A stretch of DNA of 64,000 nt from Streptomyces griseocarneus (lineage in GTDB: Bacteria; Actinomycetota; Actinomycetes; Streptomycetales; Streptomycetaceae), in NCBI GenBank assembly GCA_003674045.1, contig PENC01000002.1:186001-250000 (forward strand). Reading direction: 5' to 3'. The first letter of the stretch is position 1. Each line of letters starts with the position of its first letter. The notes under the pieces are model-generated. The model did not search any database. It saw only the letters and a list, made by a program, of their open reading frames with translations, and was not told the DNA's origin. A program made the translations under genes and the position numbers. Positions 31,242 to 41,397 of the stretch are shown piece after piece.

Positions 31242-31973
31242 TCACCCCAAAGCGGTGCCGAAGGCAATACCGAGGAGGTAAGTCACACCGGCGGCGGCCC
31301 CGCCGAGCAGCAGCTGGCGCAGTCCGCTGAACCACCAGGAGCGCGCGGTCACCCGGGCCACGACGGCGCCGCAGGCGAACAGCCCGATCAGGGCGAGCAG
31401 CACGGCCGGCCAGAGCTGGGTGGCACCCAGCAGGTACGGCAGCAGGGGCAGCAGGGCGCCCAGCGCGAAGGAGCCGAAGGAGGAGAGGGCCGCGACCGTG
31501 GGCGAGGGCAGGTCGGACGGGTCGATGCCGAGCTCCTCGCGGGCGTGGATCTCCAGCGCCTGCTCGGGGTCGCTGGACAGCTGCCGGGCGACCTCGCGGG
31601 CCAGCTTCGGCTCGACGCCGCGCGAGACGTAGAGGGCGGCGAGCTCCTCCTGCTCGTCGGCGGGGTGCTTGCGCAGCTCGCGGCGCTCCACGTCCAGCTC
31701 GGCGAGGACGAGTTCGCGCTGCGAGGCCACGGAGGTGTACTCGCCGGCGGCCATGGAGAACGCGCCCGCGGCGAGGCCGGCCAGCCCGGCGATCACGATG
31801 GTCTGGGACGATGCGGATCCGCCTGCGACGCCCGTCATCAGCGAGACGTTGGAGACGAGCCCGTCCATGGCACCGAACACGGCGGGGCGCAGCCAGCCGC
31901 CGTTCACGTCGCGGTGCGTGTGGTTGTCACGGTGGGCCACATGCGGGGCCTCGACCGCATCGAGGACAGACAT
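31242..31973 (-). CDS. VIT1/CCC1-family iron/manganese transporter
   Basis: A 243-residue membrane protein of the vacuolar iron transporter family, which moves Fe2+ or Mn2+ out of the cytoplasm. It has about five membrane segments. The first is FGAMDGLVSNVSLMTGVAGG, with the family signature, followed by AGLAAGAFSMAAGEYTSVAS. A charged cytoplasmic metal-binding segment (ELDVERRELRKHPADEQEEL to AREELGI) follows, then three C-terminal helices. ATG 31971-31973 (MSVLDAVEAPHVAHRDNHTH) is used; an ATG nine codons upstream is possible. The His-rich N-terminus may bind metal. Standalone, upstream of and co-directional with gltB. Confidence 0.93.
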   Translation of the reverse strand: MSVLDAVEAPHVAHRDNHTHRDVNGGWLRPAVFGAMDGLVSNVSLMTGVAGGSASSQTIVIAGLAGLAAGAFSMAAGEYTSVASQRELVLAELDVERRELRKHPADEQEELAALYVSRGVEPKLAREVARQLSSDPEQALEIHAREELGIDPSDLPSPTVAALSSFGSFALGALLPLLPYLLGATQLWPAVLLALIGLFACGAVVARVTARSWWFSGLRQLLLGGAAAGVTYLLGIAFGTALG

Positions 31974-32227
31974 TGCTCCGGGTGCTCCCTTCCCCATGGG
32001 GCGGGTCCCTTGCGCACTCGCCCCCTTCGCTTCGAAGGTACGCACGAAGAGCACGCCCGCGCTAGCAAGGAAGGCCGAACTTACCTCTCTGACCTGCGGT
32101 TTTGTCGTGACCGCGACGGAAATTGGGGGCGGGGTCGGGGTGCCGTGGCGCGCCGGTAAGCCGTACCTTCGCGCCCCGCGCCCCTAAAAACCGGGGGCTG
32201 AGGCCGACTGACGGGCTGCGCCCCATC

Positions 32228-32308
32228 AGGGGCGCGGGGAACTGCGCGACAAGCCCCCACCGGCCCGCAGCCGCGAACCGGGCCCGGGCGGCAGCCCGGT
32301 GGGCGCAA
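32228..32308 (+). repeat. Dispersed intergenic repeat A, copy 6
   Basis: A standard A element with CCGGCCCGCAGCCGCG and a right end CAGCCCGGTGGGCGCA. It lies next to the 3' end of lgt (32374) in the 400-base gap 31974-32373. The gap also has a GGGGCCCGGGGCGCAGCCCC-type hairpin near 32336 and, toward the VIT gene, AT-richer sequence probably holding its promoter. No gene is evident in the gap. Confidence 0.88.
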
Positions 32309-32373
32309 CCGGGCAGCGGGCCGCACAGAAAAACGGGGCCCGGGGCGCAGCCCCGAACCCCGTCGACCGAGCG

Positions 32374-33237
32374 TCAGCTCTTCGCGGCCGACTCCGTGGG
32401 CGAGGGCTCCTCCTCGACCGCGCCCGGTTCCACGACCTGCTCCCGCCCCGGCCGCTTCTTCGCCGAAATGACCATGTACGCCACCGCCGCGACGAACATC
32501 ACGATCGCCGTCCAGCCATTGAGCCGCAGCCCCAGGAAGTGGTGCGCGTCGTCGACGCGGAGGTACTCCGTCCAGAAGCGCCCCACCGTGTAGGCGGCGA
32601 CATAGAGCGCGAAGGCCCGCCCGTGGCCGAGCGTGAAGCGGCGGTCGGCCCAGATGACGACGGCCGCGACGAGCAGGCACCACAGGGACTCGTAGAGGAA
32701 CGTCGGGTGGTACGTCCCGGCGAGCCGCCCGATCGCCGGGTCCGCGTCGATCTTGAGGGCCCACGGCACGTCGGTCGGCTTGCCGTAGAGCTCCTGGTTG
32801 AACCAGTTGCCCCAGCGGCCGATGGCCTGGGCCACGGCGAGGCCGGGGGCGAGGGCGTCCGCCCACGCGGGCAGCGGGATGCCGCGGCGGCGGCAGCCGA
32901 TCCAGGCGCCGACGGCGCCGAGCGCGACCGCGCCCCAGATGCCGAGCCCGCCTTCCCAGATCTTGAAGGCGTTCACCCAGTCGCGGCCCGCACCGAAGTA
33001 CAGCTCGTAGTCGGTGATCACGTGGTAGAGCCGCCCGCCCACGAGGCCGAACGGCACCGCCCACACGGCGATGTCGGCGACCGTCCCGGCCCGTCCGCCC
33101 CGTGCGATCCAGCGCCGGTTGCCGAGCCAGACGGCGACGAAGACGCCGATGATGATGCAGAAGGCGTAGCCGCGCAGCGGAATGGGGCCGAGGTGGACCA
33201 CTCCGGTCGACGGGCTGGGAATGTAAGCGATGTCCAT
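32374..33237 (-). CDS. lgt: Prolipoprotein diacylglyceryl transferase
   Basis: A 287-residue membrane enzyme that transfers diacylglycerol from phosphatidylglycerol to the lipobox cysteine of prolipoproteins, the first step of lipoprotein maturation. It has about seven membrane helices, the family signature GRWGNWFNQELYG with the catalytic Arg, and HPTFLYESLW later. N-terminal MDIAYIPSPSTGVVHLGPIP matches actinobacterial Lgt. The C-terminus is a hydrophilic tail (EQVVEPGAVEEEPSPTES). It follows the DsbA-like gene on the same strand with a gap of 105 bases. Lipoproteins in this window, such as that at 17908-18975, depend on this enzyme. Confidence 0.97.
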   Translation of the reverse strand: MDIAYIPSPSTGVVHLGPIPLRGYAFCIIIGVFVAVWLGNRRWIARGGRAGTVADIAVWAVPFGLVGGRLYHVITDYELYFGAGRDWVNAFKIWEGGLGIWGAVALGAVGAWIGCRRRGIPLPAWADALAPGLAVAQAIGRWGNWFNQELYGKPTDVPWALKIDADPAIGRLAGTYHPTFLYESLWCLLVAAVVIWADRRFTLGHGRAFALYVAAYTVGRFWTEYLRVDDAHHFLGLRLNGWTAIVMFVAAVAYMVISAKKRPGREQVVEPGAVEEEPSPTESAAKS

Positions 33238-33342
33238 GGCAGCTCCGACGCTACCTTGCCTGACCGCACGGTGGACAACCCACCTGGTACAACGGCTGCG
33301 TAACGCCTCTCCCGTCCTGCTCGGAGCCGGTGAGCCCGGCCG

Positions 33343-34125
33343 TCAGCCCTTCTCGGCCGCCGCGATCATCTGCCGCAGCTTGTCGGGGGTCAGCGGATTG
33401 GCCTGGTCCCCGTAGACGCTCTTGCCGTTGATCAGGACCGTGGGTGTGGCGCGGTAGGTGGACTTGTCGAAGTTCCCGTTGGACTTCTTCACCCAGGCGT
33501 CGTGCGTACCGTCCGTGACGCACTTCCGGAAGGTCGGGGTGTCCAGCCCCTGGACCTGCCCGGCGAGCTGGATCAGGCGCGGCTTCTTGCCGTAGGCGTC
33601 GTCCGTCTCCTGCGGCTGGTTCTTGTAGAGCACGTCGTGGAAGTCGGTGAACTTCCCGGCGTCCTGCGCGCAGGCGGCGGCGTTGGCGCCGTTGATCGAG
33701 CCGCTGCCGCCGAGGTTCTTGTCGATCAGGGTGACCAGGTGGTATTCCGCCTTGAGCTGACCCTTGGCCTCCAGGTCGTGGATGGTGTCGCGGAAGCCGT
33801 TCTCGAACTGGGCGCAGGCGGGGCAGCGGAAGTCCTCGTAGACGGTCATGGTGGACTTCGCCGTGGTCTGCCCGACGGGGATGGTCATGGTGTCCTTGCC
33901 GGAGGCGCCCTGCGGGGCGACCAGCGGGCCGGACGCCTGCTGCTTGTGGTGCTTGCCCGCGGAGGTGACCCACACGGCGATCCCCCCGCCGACGGCGAGG
34001 ACGGCCACCAGCGCGCCGGCGACCTTCGCCTGCCGCCTCAGCCTGCCCCGGGCCTCTTCCTTCCGGCGCTGTTCCTGCAGGCGCTCGCGGGCGCTGCGCT
34101 TGCCCTCAGAGTTCTTCTGGTTCAC
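33343..34125 (-). CDS. Membrane-anchored DsbA-like thioredoxin-fold protein, copy 1
   Basis: A 260-residue protein with a short charged cytoplasmic N-terminus (GKRSARERLQEQRRKEEARG), one membrane helix (VAGALVAVLAVGGGIAVWV) and an extracytoplasmic DsbA-type thioredoxin domain with the redox motif CPAC in YEDFRCPACAQFE. The cis-Pro region is RATPTVLINGK. Such proteins make or isomerise disulfide bonds in exported proteins. The GTG at 34123-34125 is the only plausible start but has almost no ribosome site; it lies just behind a hairpin. It is one of three DsbA-like genes here (also 52283 and 54021) and the most diverged. Downstream of trpA, from which a terminator-like structure separates it. 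Confidence 0.9.
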   Translation of the reverse strand: MNQKNSEGKRSARERLQEQRRKEEARGRLRRQAKVAGALVAVLAVGGGIAVWVTSAGKHHKQQASGPLVAPQGASGKDTMTIPVGQTTAKSTMTVYEDFRCPACAQFENGFRDTIHDLEAKGQLKAEYHLVTLIDKNLGGSGSINGANAAACAQDAGKFTDFHDVLYKNQPQETDDAYGKKPRLIQLAGQVQGLDTPTFRKCVTDGTHDAWVKKSNGNFDKSTYRATPTVLINGKSVYGDQANPLTPDKLRQMIAAAEKG

Positions 34126-34126
34126 G

Positions 34127-34169
34127 CCCCGGTAAACGAACCGGGGGCACGGCTCTGCGCGCCCCCGGT
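34127..34169 (-). terminator. trpA: trpA terminator overlapping an alternative hairpin
   Basis: On the minus strand ACCGGGGGC (34161-34169 read backward) pairs with GCCCCCGGT (34140-34148) and is followed by TCGTTT, a terminator shape just after trpA. The downstream arm can instead pair with ACCGGGG (34127-34133) across the loop TCGTTT, forming CCCCGGT/ACCGGGG directly before the GTG of the DsbA-like gene. The two hairpins share one arm and cannot form together. Confidence 0.6.
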
Positions 34170-34189
34170 CGCCGGTTCCACCAAAAGAG

Positions 34190-35004
34190 TTACGAACGCC
34201 CGCGCACGCCCGCGGCGAGTTCACCCGCGAGGGTACGTACGGCGTCGAGGCCCGACTCCAGGTCGGGGGCGTCCAGCAGGCGCTTGACGAACGCCGAGCC
34301 GACGATGACGCCGTCGGCGAACTGGGCCACCTCCCGGGCCTGTTCGGCGTTGGAGACGCCGAGGCCGACACAGACGGGCAGCTCGGTCACGGCGCGGGTG
34401 CGGCGCACCAGGTCCTGTGCCTCGCGGCCGACGGACTCCCGGGTGCCGGTGACGCCCATGAGGGACGCCGCGTAGACGAAGCCGGTGCCCGCGGCCGTGA
34501 TCCTGGCGAGGCGCTCGTCGCGGCTGCTCGGCGCGACGACGAAGACCGTGGCCAGGCCGTGCTGCTCGGCGGCCTTGCGCCAGGTCTCGGACTCCTCGAC
34601 CGGCAGATCGGGCAGGATGCAGCCCGCTCCCCCGGCGGCGGCCAGGTCGGCGGCGAAGCGCTCGACCCCGTAGGCGTCGACCGGGTTCCAGTAGGTCATG
34701 CACAGCACCGGGGCGCCGGTGGCGGCGTGCGCCTCGCCGACCGTGCGGATCACATCGGCGATCCGGACGCCGCCGCGCAGGGCGATGTCGTCGGCGGTCT
34801 GGATGACCGGGCCGTCCAGGACGGGGTCGCTGTGCGGGAGGCCGACCTCGACGATGTCGCAGCCGCCCTCGATCATCGCGGTGATCGCACGCACGCCGTC
34901 GGCGACGGTCGGGAAGCCCGCCGGGAGGTAGCCGACGAGAGCGGCGCGGTTCTCCGCCTTGGCCGCCGCCAGCACGGAGTTCAGTCCTTCGATGTTGCCC
35001 GCCA

Positions 35005-35005
<1 letters not shown>
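34190..35005 (-). CDS. trpA: Tryptophan synthase alpha chain
   Basis: A 271-residue TIM-barrel subunit that cleaves indole-3-glycerol phosphate to indole and glyceraldehyde 3-phosphate and channels indole to TrpB. The catalytic Glu lies in IEGGCDIVEVGLPHSDPVLDGP and the catalytic Asp in GCILPDLPVEES. VGLGVSNAEQAREVAQFADG and VIVGSAFVK form the phosphate-binding end. The ATG at 35003-35005 overlaps the trpB stop by one base (TGATG), so the two subunits are coupled. Last gene of the trpC-trpM-trpB-trpA unit. Confidence 0.97.
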
Positions 35006-36249
<1,244 letters not shown>

Positions 36250-36342
36250 GGCAGTGACTCCTGACGGGAATGAGGACAACGGGCGGGTGGGCGGGCACAG
36301 CGGGCCCGCGGGGCGCGCGAGGGCGCCGCACCCGGAAGACGG

Positions 36343-36585
36343 CTAGGGCGCGGCGGAGCCGCGCCATCGCATCCCGTTGATCTGTCCCGGCTCACAGCCG
36401 ATGTGGTACCGCACGCGGCGGCCGCGGACGCGGCGCGCGGGGGCGCGGCAGCCGCGGGGGCGGCAGCCCCGGGCCAGCCGCGCGTAGGAGTCCTGGGCCG
36501 CCGGCGTGGCGTGCCCGGCCGCGCGCACGCCGACGGCGGCCGGGCGGGGGCCCGGGGCCGTGCGGCGGGTGCGGCGGCGCGTCAT
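36343..36585 (-). CDS. trpM: Small basic protein between trpC and trpB (TrpM-like)
   Basis: An 80-residue, strongly basic protein. The C-terminal part (GCRPRGCRAPARRVRG, then YHIGCEPGQINGMRWR) resembles the small TrpM protein described between trpC and trpB in Streptomyces coelicolor, reported to affect tryptophan metabolism and development. The N-terminal 30 residues are low-complexity, and the ATG at 36583-36585, seven bases after the trpC stop, may not be the true start. No domain with known biochemistry is visible. Position and co-direction support co-transcription with trpC and trpBA. Confidence 0.7.
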   Translation of the reverse strand: MTRRRTRRTAPGPRPAAVGVRAAGHATPAAQDSYARLARGCRPRGCRAPARRVRGRRVRYHIGCEPGQINGMRWRGSAAP

Positions 36586-36592
36586 CGGCGGG

Positions 36593-37402
36593 TCAGCTCC
36601 GTCCGTGCCGGAGGGCGGGGTGGGCGCCCGCCGCGACGAGGTCGGCCACGGCGCCCTTGGGGTCGCGGCCGGTCACCAGGGACTCGCCCACCAGGACGGC
36701 GTCGGCGCCGTCGTTGGCGTAGGCGATGAGGTCGTGCGGGCCGCGGACGCCGGACTCGGCGATCTTGATGATGTGGTCCGGGATCTCGGGCGCGACCCGG
36801 GCGAAGTTGCCCCGGTCCACCTCGAGGGTCTTGAGGTTGCGGGCGTTGACGCCGATGATCCGGGCGCCCGCGTCGACCGCGCGCTGGACCTCCTCCTCGT
36901 CGTGCACCTCCACGAGCGGGGTGAGGCCGATGGACTCGGCGCGCTCGATGAGGGAGACGAGGGCCTCCTGCTCCAGGGCCGCGACGATCAGCAGGGCCAG
37001 GTCGGCGCCGTAGGCGCGGGCCTCCCACAGCTGGTAGGCCGTGACGATGAAGTCCTTGCGGAGGACGGGGATGTCGACCCGGGCCCGGACGGCCTCCAGG
37101 TCGGCGAGGGAGCCGCCGAAGCGGCGCTGCTCGGTGAGGACGCTGATCACGGAGGCGCCACCGGCCTCGTAGTCCGCGGCGAGCCCGGCGGGGTCGGCGA
37201 TCGCGGCGAGCGCGCCCTTGGAGGGGCTGGAGCGCTTGACCTCGCAGATCACCCCGACGTTCTCCCCGCGGAGGGCGGCGACGCCGTCCTTGGCCTGCGG
37301 GGCCTTCGCCGCCCGCGCCTTGAGCTCGTCGAGCGTGACGCGCGCCTGCCGCTCCGCGAGGTCGGCACGGACTCCGTCGATGATCTCGTCGAGCACACTC
37401 AC
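36593..37402 (-). CDS. trpC: Indole-3-glycerol phosphate synthase
   Basis: A 269-residue TIM-barrel enzyme closing the indole ring from CdRP. Typical motifs are [14 protein letters not shown] (catalytic Lys), [47 protein letters not shown] and AVLVGESLV. The start is GTG 37400-37402 with AAGGGGG nine bases upstream; the frame stays open for another 34 codons, which I regard as leader. First gene of the trpC-trpM-trpB-trpA unit. No trpF follows it, consistent with PriA doing the preceding isomerisation. The 274 bases upstream hold its promoter and repeat A copy 7; I see no tryptophan-rich leader peptide. Confidence 0.96.
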   Translation of the reverse strand: MSVLDEIIDGVRADLAERQARVTLDELKARAAKAPQAKDGVAALRGENVGVICEVKRSSPSKGALAAIADPAGLAADYEAGGASVISVLTEQRRFGGSLADLEAVRARVDIPVLRKDFIVTAYQLWEARAYGADLALLIVAALEQEALVSLIERAESIGLTPLVEVHDEEEVQRAVDAGARIIGVNARNLKTLEVDRGNFARVAPEIPDHIIKIAESGVRGPHDLIAYANDGADAVLVGESLVTGRDPKGAVADLVAAGAHPALRHGRS

Positions 37403-37579
37403 GCGAGCGGCCCCCTTCCGGACTCGGATGGTCTGGGCTGGTGCGGCGGAAAACGCTTCACCAGGCATGGTGATGGTACTTGCCGGAGGGCGAAGCTCTC
37501 GCATCCGGTTGACGCCGTGCCGTCACGAAGAGCTTCCCCGGTACAGGGGTGCGCTGAACCGTGATCGAGCGCACGTCGT

Positions 37580-37660
37580 TGCGCCCACCGGGTTGCCTCT
37601 TGCGCTTGGCGCGCGACTGCAGGTTGCGTCGTGGCTGGTCGCGCAGTTCCCCGCGCCCCT
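37580..37660 (-). repeat. Dispersed intergenic repeat A, copy 7
   Basis: An A element in reverse orientation (GCGCCCACCGGGTTGCCTC at one end, GGTCGCGCAGTTCCCCGCGC at the core). It lies immediately downstream of the DUF2752 gene (stop 37677) and about 180 bases upstream of trpC. Confidence 0.88.
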
Positions 37661-37676
37661 GAAGGGGCGCGCCCGT

Positions 37677-38084
37677 TCAGGGCGCCAGTGTCCCCCCGAA
37701 CGGCAGATTTCTTACGGCCGTGAACGCCACGACCAGCGTGCCCAGCGCCCACCAGTGGACCGCCCGCAGCGGGAGTCTCAGGCCCTCCCTGCCCCGGAAC
37801 ACGCCGGTCACCCACGCGGCCCACAGCACGACGAACGCCGCGTACCCCGTCACCGCGAGGGCGTTGGCGGTCAGGGCCGTGCCGAGGTCGCCGTGGGCCA
37901 GGGCGTGGGTGCCGCGCAGGCCGCCGCAGGCCGGGCAGTAGAAGCCCGTCCAGCGCAGCAGCGGGCAGACGGGGTAGTGGCCCGGGCGGTTGGGGTCGAC
38001 GGCGCCCACGTACGCGAAAGCCGCCCCGGCCCCGGTGAGGACACCGAAGGGAGCGGCGAGACGGCGCGCGAGGCTGCTGTGCAC
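37677..38084 (-). CDS. DUF2752 membrane protein
   Basis: A 135-residue protein with the DUF2752 signature GFYCPACGGLRGTHAL and three membrane segments (FGVLTGAGAAFAYVG, NALAVTGYAAFVVLWAAW, WWALGTLVVAFTAV). Function of the family is unknown; the conserved CPxCG could bind metal or form a disulfide. The GTG at 38082-38084 is the best available start, but its ribosome site is poor. It sits in the conserved actinobacterial group of small membrane proteins between trpE and trpC, probably co-transcribed with the HGxxPAAW gene (gap 97 bases). Confidence 0.8.
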   Translation of the reverse strand: MHSSLARRLAAPFGVLTGAGAAFAYVGAVDPNRPGHYPVCPLLRWTGFYCPACGGLRGTHALAHGDLGTALTANALAVTGYAAFVVLWAAWVTGVFRGREGLRLPLRAVHWWALGTLVVAFTAVRNLPFGGTLAP

Positions 38085-38181
38085 ACCTCGCAGTGTCCGC
38101 CGGAGCGCTCGGAGGCGCAGCTCGGAACCGACGGCCTGCGTCCGTACGGGCCCTGGGCCGCGCCTCGGCGACGGGCGGGGC

Positions 38182-38412
38182 TCAGCCCTGGGGCTGGGGC
38201 TGCGCCTTGGCGCCGCCCTTGGGCTCCATGCCCATGCCCATGAGGCGCATGATGCCGCCGACGACGCCACCGAGCAGGACGATGCCGATGCCCACCCAGA
38301 AGCCGACCGGCTTGGCCGCCACCATGAACGCGCCGCCGACGCAGAAGCCGATGAAGGAAATGATGACACCGGTCCAGGCGGCCGGGGTGTGTCCGTGGCT
38401 GCTACCCGCCAT
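38182..38412 (-). CDS. HGxxPAAW-family small membrane protein
   Basis: A 76-residue actinobacterial protein named after its N-terminal motif, here HGHTPAAW at residues 6-13. It has two membrane helices (TGVIISFIGFCVGGAFMVAA and GFWVGIGIVLLGGVVGGIMRL) and a Lys/Gln/Pro tail. Biochemical role unknown. The family is usually linked to trpE and the TIGR02234 protein, as here. The ATG at 38410-38412 is preceded by AGGAG. The conserved linkage suggests a function tied to tryptophan synthesis or simply an old operon. Confidence 0.9.
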   Translation of the reverse strand: MAGSSHGHTPAAWTGVIISFIGFCVGGAFMVAAKPVGFWVGIGIVLLGGVVGGIMRLMGMGMEPKGGAKAQPQPQG

Positions 38413-38514
38413 GACTTTGACTCCTCGTTGCTGTGGCGCGCCCGCGGGCGCGGAGAACGCTCATGGTCATTGTCCCCGACGTCCGGGGGCGACTTGAGTC
38501 GGGGGTGGGGCGTG

Positions 38515-39198
38515 TCACCGGGCGGTGCCGCCGGGTGCCGCACCGGGCTCGCCGGTGGGGTCCTCGCCGCGGTCGAGTGCCTTCCAGAGCTCCTCGGGGC
38601 GCTCGGGATCGGGTGCGACACGGGGGGCGCGGCGCGGCCGGGGGGTGCCGTCGCGCTCGTAGCGGCCGGACATGGCGGGCCAGTGCCTGCCGTAGCGCAG
38701 GGCGAGCAGGCCGGCGAGGAGGAGCAGGACGCCGCCCGTGAGGGCGACCCACGGCCAGGGCGTGTGGGTGACGTGTTCGACGGCCGCGTCGGTGATCCCC
38801 TGGGCCTTGGCGGCCTTCTCCTCCAGGGCGGAGGTGTCGGAGGCGCCGGTGACGGACCCGGCGACGACACCCGCGCCGCACAGGGCGAGGACGGCGGCGA
38901 CCACGGCGCGCCAGACGCCGCGGACGGCGAAGACGGCGACGAGGGTGGCGAGGCCGACGACGGCCAGCGCGCCGGGCAGGCCGCTGACGTCCTGGCCGCT
39001 CGCCGTCTTGGAGACGGCCGTCTGGGCGATGTCGGCCGCGGCCGTGCCCTTCGCCCAGGTGCGGCTGCTCGCCAGGAGGACGAGCGCGGCTCCGGCCGCG
39101 CCGAACAGCAGGGCGGCGGCCACGCTGCGCCGCTGGGCGCCGCCCGCGCGGGGGGCGGGCTCGGCGTGGGGACGGGGGTGGGGTACGGCTGCGCTCAC
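38515..39198 (-). CDS. TIGR02234 tryptophan-associated membrane protein
   Basis: A 227-residue protein with about four membrane helices (AAALLFGAAGAALVLLASS, LPGALAVVGLATLVAVFA, VWRAVVAAVLALCGAGVVAG, WVALTGGVLLLLAGLLAL). The last is followed by RYGRHWPAMSGRYERDG, typical of the family. It is conserved beside trp genes in actinobacteria, and a role in tryptophan synthesis is only suggested. The GTG at 39196-39198 is used; GTG 39205-39207 is an alternative, and neither has a good ribosome site. It follows trpE by 79 bases. Confidence 0.88.
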   Translation of the reverse strand: MSAAVPHPRPHAEPAPRAGGAQRRSVAAALLFGAAGAALVLLASSRTWAKGTAAADIAQTAVSKTASGQDVSGLPGALAVVGLATLVAVFAVRGVWRAVVAAVLALCGAGVVAGSVTGASDTSALEEKAAKAQGITDAAVEHVTHTPWPWVALTGGVLLLLAGLLALRYGRHWPAMSGRYERDGTPRPRRAPRVAPDPERPEELWKALDRGEDPTGEPGAAPGGTAR

Positions 39199-39277
39199 GG
39201 TTACCACTATCTCGTGTCCGGCCCGGTGGGGCGCCCGGGGGTCCCCTCCTGGGGTCACCGGGCGCCCGTCGGCGGGC

Positions 39278-40819
39278 TCAGGGGCGGGGTGCGAGCCGGT
39301 TGGCGGAGTGCACGGCGCGCAGGACGGCGGCGGCCTTGTTGCGGCATTCAGCGTCCTCGGCGGCCGGGTCGGAGTCGGCGACGACGCCCGCGCCCGCCTG
39401 GACGTAGGCGGTGCCCTCGCGCAGCACCGCGGTGCGGATGGCGATGGCGGTGTCGGAGTCCCCGGCGAAGTCGAGGTAGCCGACACAGCCGCCGTACAGG
39501 CCGCGGCGGGCGGGTTCGAGCTCCTCGATGATCTGCATGGCGCGGGGCTTGGGCGCGCCGGAGAGGGTGCCCGCGGGGAAGCAGGCGGTGAGCACGTCGA
39601 AGGCCGTGCGGCCGGGCGCGAGGCGTCCGGTGACGGTGGAGACGATGTGCATGACGTGGCTGTAGCGCTCGATCGCCATGAAGTCGACGACCTCGACGCT
39701 GCCGGGCTCGCAGACCCGGCCGAGGTCGTTGCGTCCGAGGTCGACGAGCATCAGGTGCTCGGCGCGTTCCTTGGGGTCGGCCAGCAGCTCCTCGGCCAGG
39801 GCGGCGTCGGCCTGCGGGGTGGTGCCACGGGGGCGCGTCCCGGCGATCGGGTGGACCATGGCCCGCCCGTCCTCGACCTTGACCAGGGCCTCGGGGCTGG
39901 AGCCGACGACGTCGAAGGCCCCGCCCCGCCCGTCGTCGAAGCGGAACAGGTACATGTACGGGCTGGGGTTGGTGGCCCGCAGCACGCGGTAGACGTCGAG
40001 CGCGGAGGCGGTGCAGGGCGTCTCGAAGCGCTGGGAGGGGACGACCTGGAAGGCCTCGCCCGCGCGGATGCGCTCCTTGATGTCGTCGACGGCCGTCATG
40101 TAGTCCGGGCCGCCCCAGCGGGCGGTGTACTCGGGGAGTTCGGAGGGCGGCAGGACGGTGGGCTCGGTGGGCACCGGCCTGCCGAGGTCGGCGGCCATGG
40201 CGTCGAGACGGGCGACGGCGTCGGCGTATGCCTCGTCGACGCCGGTCTCCAGGTCGTTGTGGTTGATCGCGTTGGCGATCAGCAGGACCGTGCCGTTCCA
40301 GTGGTCGAGGACGGCGAGGTCCGAGGTGAGCAGCATGGTGAGCTCGGGCAGGCCGAGGGTGTCGGTGCCGTGCTCGCCGATGCGCTCCAGGCGGCGGACG
40401 ATGTCGTAGCCGAGGTAGCCCACCATGCCGCCGGTGAAGGGCGGCAGTCCGCTGCCCTCTATGAGGTCGCGCGGGGTGTGCAGGGCGGCGACGGTGGCGC
40501 GCAGCGTCTCCAGCGGGTCGCCGTCGGTGGGGACGCCGACGGGCGGGGTGCCGAGCCAGTGCGTCTGTCCGTCGCGGACGGTGAGGGTGGCGGCGCTGCG
40601 GACGCCCACGAAGGAGTAGCGGGACCAGGTGCGGCCGTTCTCGGCGGATTCCAGCAGGAAGGTGCCGGGGCGTTCTGCGGCGAGTTTGCGGTACAGGCCG
40701 ACGGGGGTGTCCCCGTCGGCGAGGAACCGCCTGGTGACCGGGATGACCCGGCGGTCCTTCGCGAGCGTACGGAAGGTATCGGCGTCGGGCGCGATGTCAC
40801 CCGTGGTCGTGGCAGCCAT
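39278..40819 (-). CDS. trpE: Anthranilate synthase component I
   Basis: A 513-residue enzyme making anthranilate from chorismate with ammonia from a TrpG amidotransferase that is not in this window. The N-terminal feedback site is recognisable as [17 protein letters not shown] (the ES pair of the tryptophan site). The chorismate-binding domain has [33 protein letters not shown] and [13 protein letters not shown]. The ATG at 40817-40819 follows hisI closely (gap 29 bases), so a tryptophan attenuator in front of trpE is unlikely here. Standard length; intact. Confidence 0.97.
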   Translation of the reverse strand: MAATTTGDIAPDADTFRTLAKDRRVIPVTRRFLADGDTPVGLYRKLAAERPGTFLLESAENGRTWSRYSFVGVRSAATLTVRDGQTHWLGTPPVGVPTDGDPLETLRATVAALHTPRDLIEGSGLPPFTGGMVGYLGYDIVRRLERIGEHGTDTLGLPELTMLLTSDLAVLDHWNGTVLLIANAINHNDLETGVDEAYADAVARLDAMAADLGRPVPTEPTVLPPSELPEYTARWGGPDYMTAVDDIKERIRAGEAFQVVPSQRFETPCTASALDVYRVLRATNPSPYMYLFRFDDGRGGAFDVVGSSPEALVKVEDGRAMVHPIAGTRPRGTTPQADAALAEELLADPKERAEHLMLVDLGRNDLGRVCEPGSVEVVDFMAIERYSHVMHIVSTVTGRLAPGRTAFDVLTACFPAGTLSGAPKPRAMQIIEELEPARRGLYGGCVGYLDFAGDSDTAIAIRTAVLREGTAYVQAGAGVVADSDPAAEDAECRNKAAAVLRAVHSANRLAPRP

Positions 40820-40848
40820 GGCAGCGGAGCCTACTGGTAGGGGTCCGG

Positions 40849-41232
40849 TCAGTGGCCGAGCGGCAGGACGTCCGCGTCGAAACAGGTGCGGTCGCCGGTG
40901 TGGCAGGCGGCGCCGGTCTGGTCGACCTTGACGAGGAGGGTGTCGCCGTCGCAGTCGAGGGCCACGGACTTCACGTGCTGGGCGTGCCCGGAGGTGTCGC
41001 CCTTGACCCAGTACTCCTGGCGGCTGCGGCTCCAGTAGGTGCAGCGGCCGGTGGTGAGGGTGCGGTGCAGGGCCTCGTCGTCCATCCAGCCGAGCATGAG
41101 CACCTCGCCGGTGTCGTACTGCTGGGCGATGGCGGGAACCAGTCCGTCGGCGGTGCGCTTGAGGCGGGCGGCGACGGCCGGGTCGAGGGCGGAGGCGCCG
41201 GGGGCGGAGGGGGTCTGGGGGGTGCCGGTCAT
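40849..41232 (-). CDS. hisI: Phosphoribosyl-AMP cyclohydrolase
   Basis: A 127-residue metalloenzyme for the third step of histidine synthesis, opening the purine ring of PR-AMP. Conserved Zn and Mg ligands occur in [49 protein letters not shown] and the C-terminal [12 protein letters not shown]. The ATG at 41230-41232 is used; ATG 41239-41241 (MDTMTG) has a slightly better upstream GGCGG and may be the real start. No HisE domain is fused. It is the first gene of the hisI-trpE unit, separated from the other his genes by two plus-strand genes. Confidence 0.96.
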   Translation of the reverse strand: MTGTPQTPSAPGASALDPAVAARLKRTADGLVPAIAQQYDTGEVLMLGWMDDEALHRTLTTGRCTYWSRSRQEYWVKGDTSGHAQHVKSVALDCDGDTLLVKVDQTGAACHTGDRTCFDADVLPLGH

Positions 41233-41397
41233 GGTGTCCATTCTGCCGCCACGGCAGGGTGCGGAGGGGCGGGTGGTACGTACGGTGCCGGTGGCGGCCG
41301 TCGGCGGCGGGACCGGCCGGGCGGTCCGTGGCTGGTCATGACCCTGATCAGACTCCCCGGCGCTCGGGCTGTCGGTGGCGTACGGCATGCTTCGACC

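Noticed and set aside
37403..37579. Tryptophan attenuator in front of trpC
   Set aside because: I looked for a leader peptide with clustered Trp codons and for a terminator/antiterminator pair and found neither.
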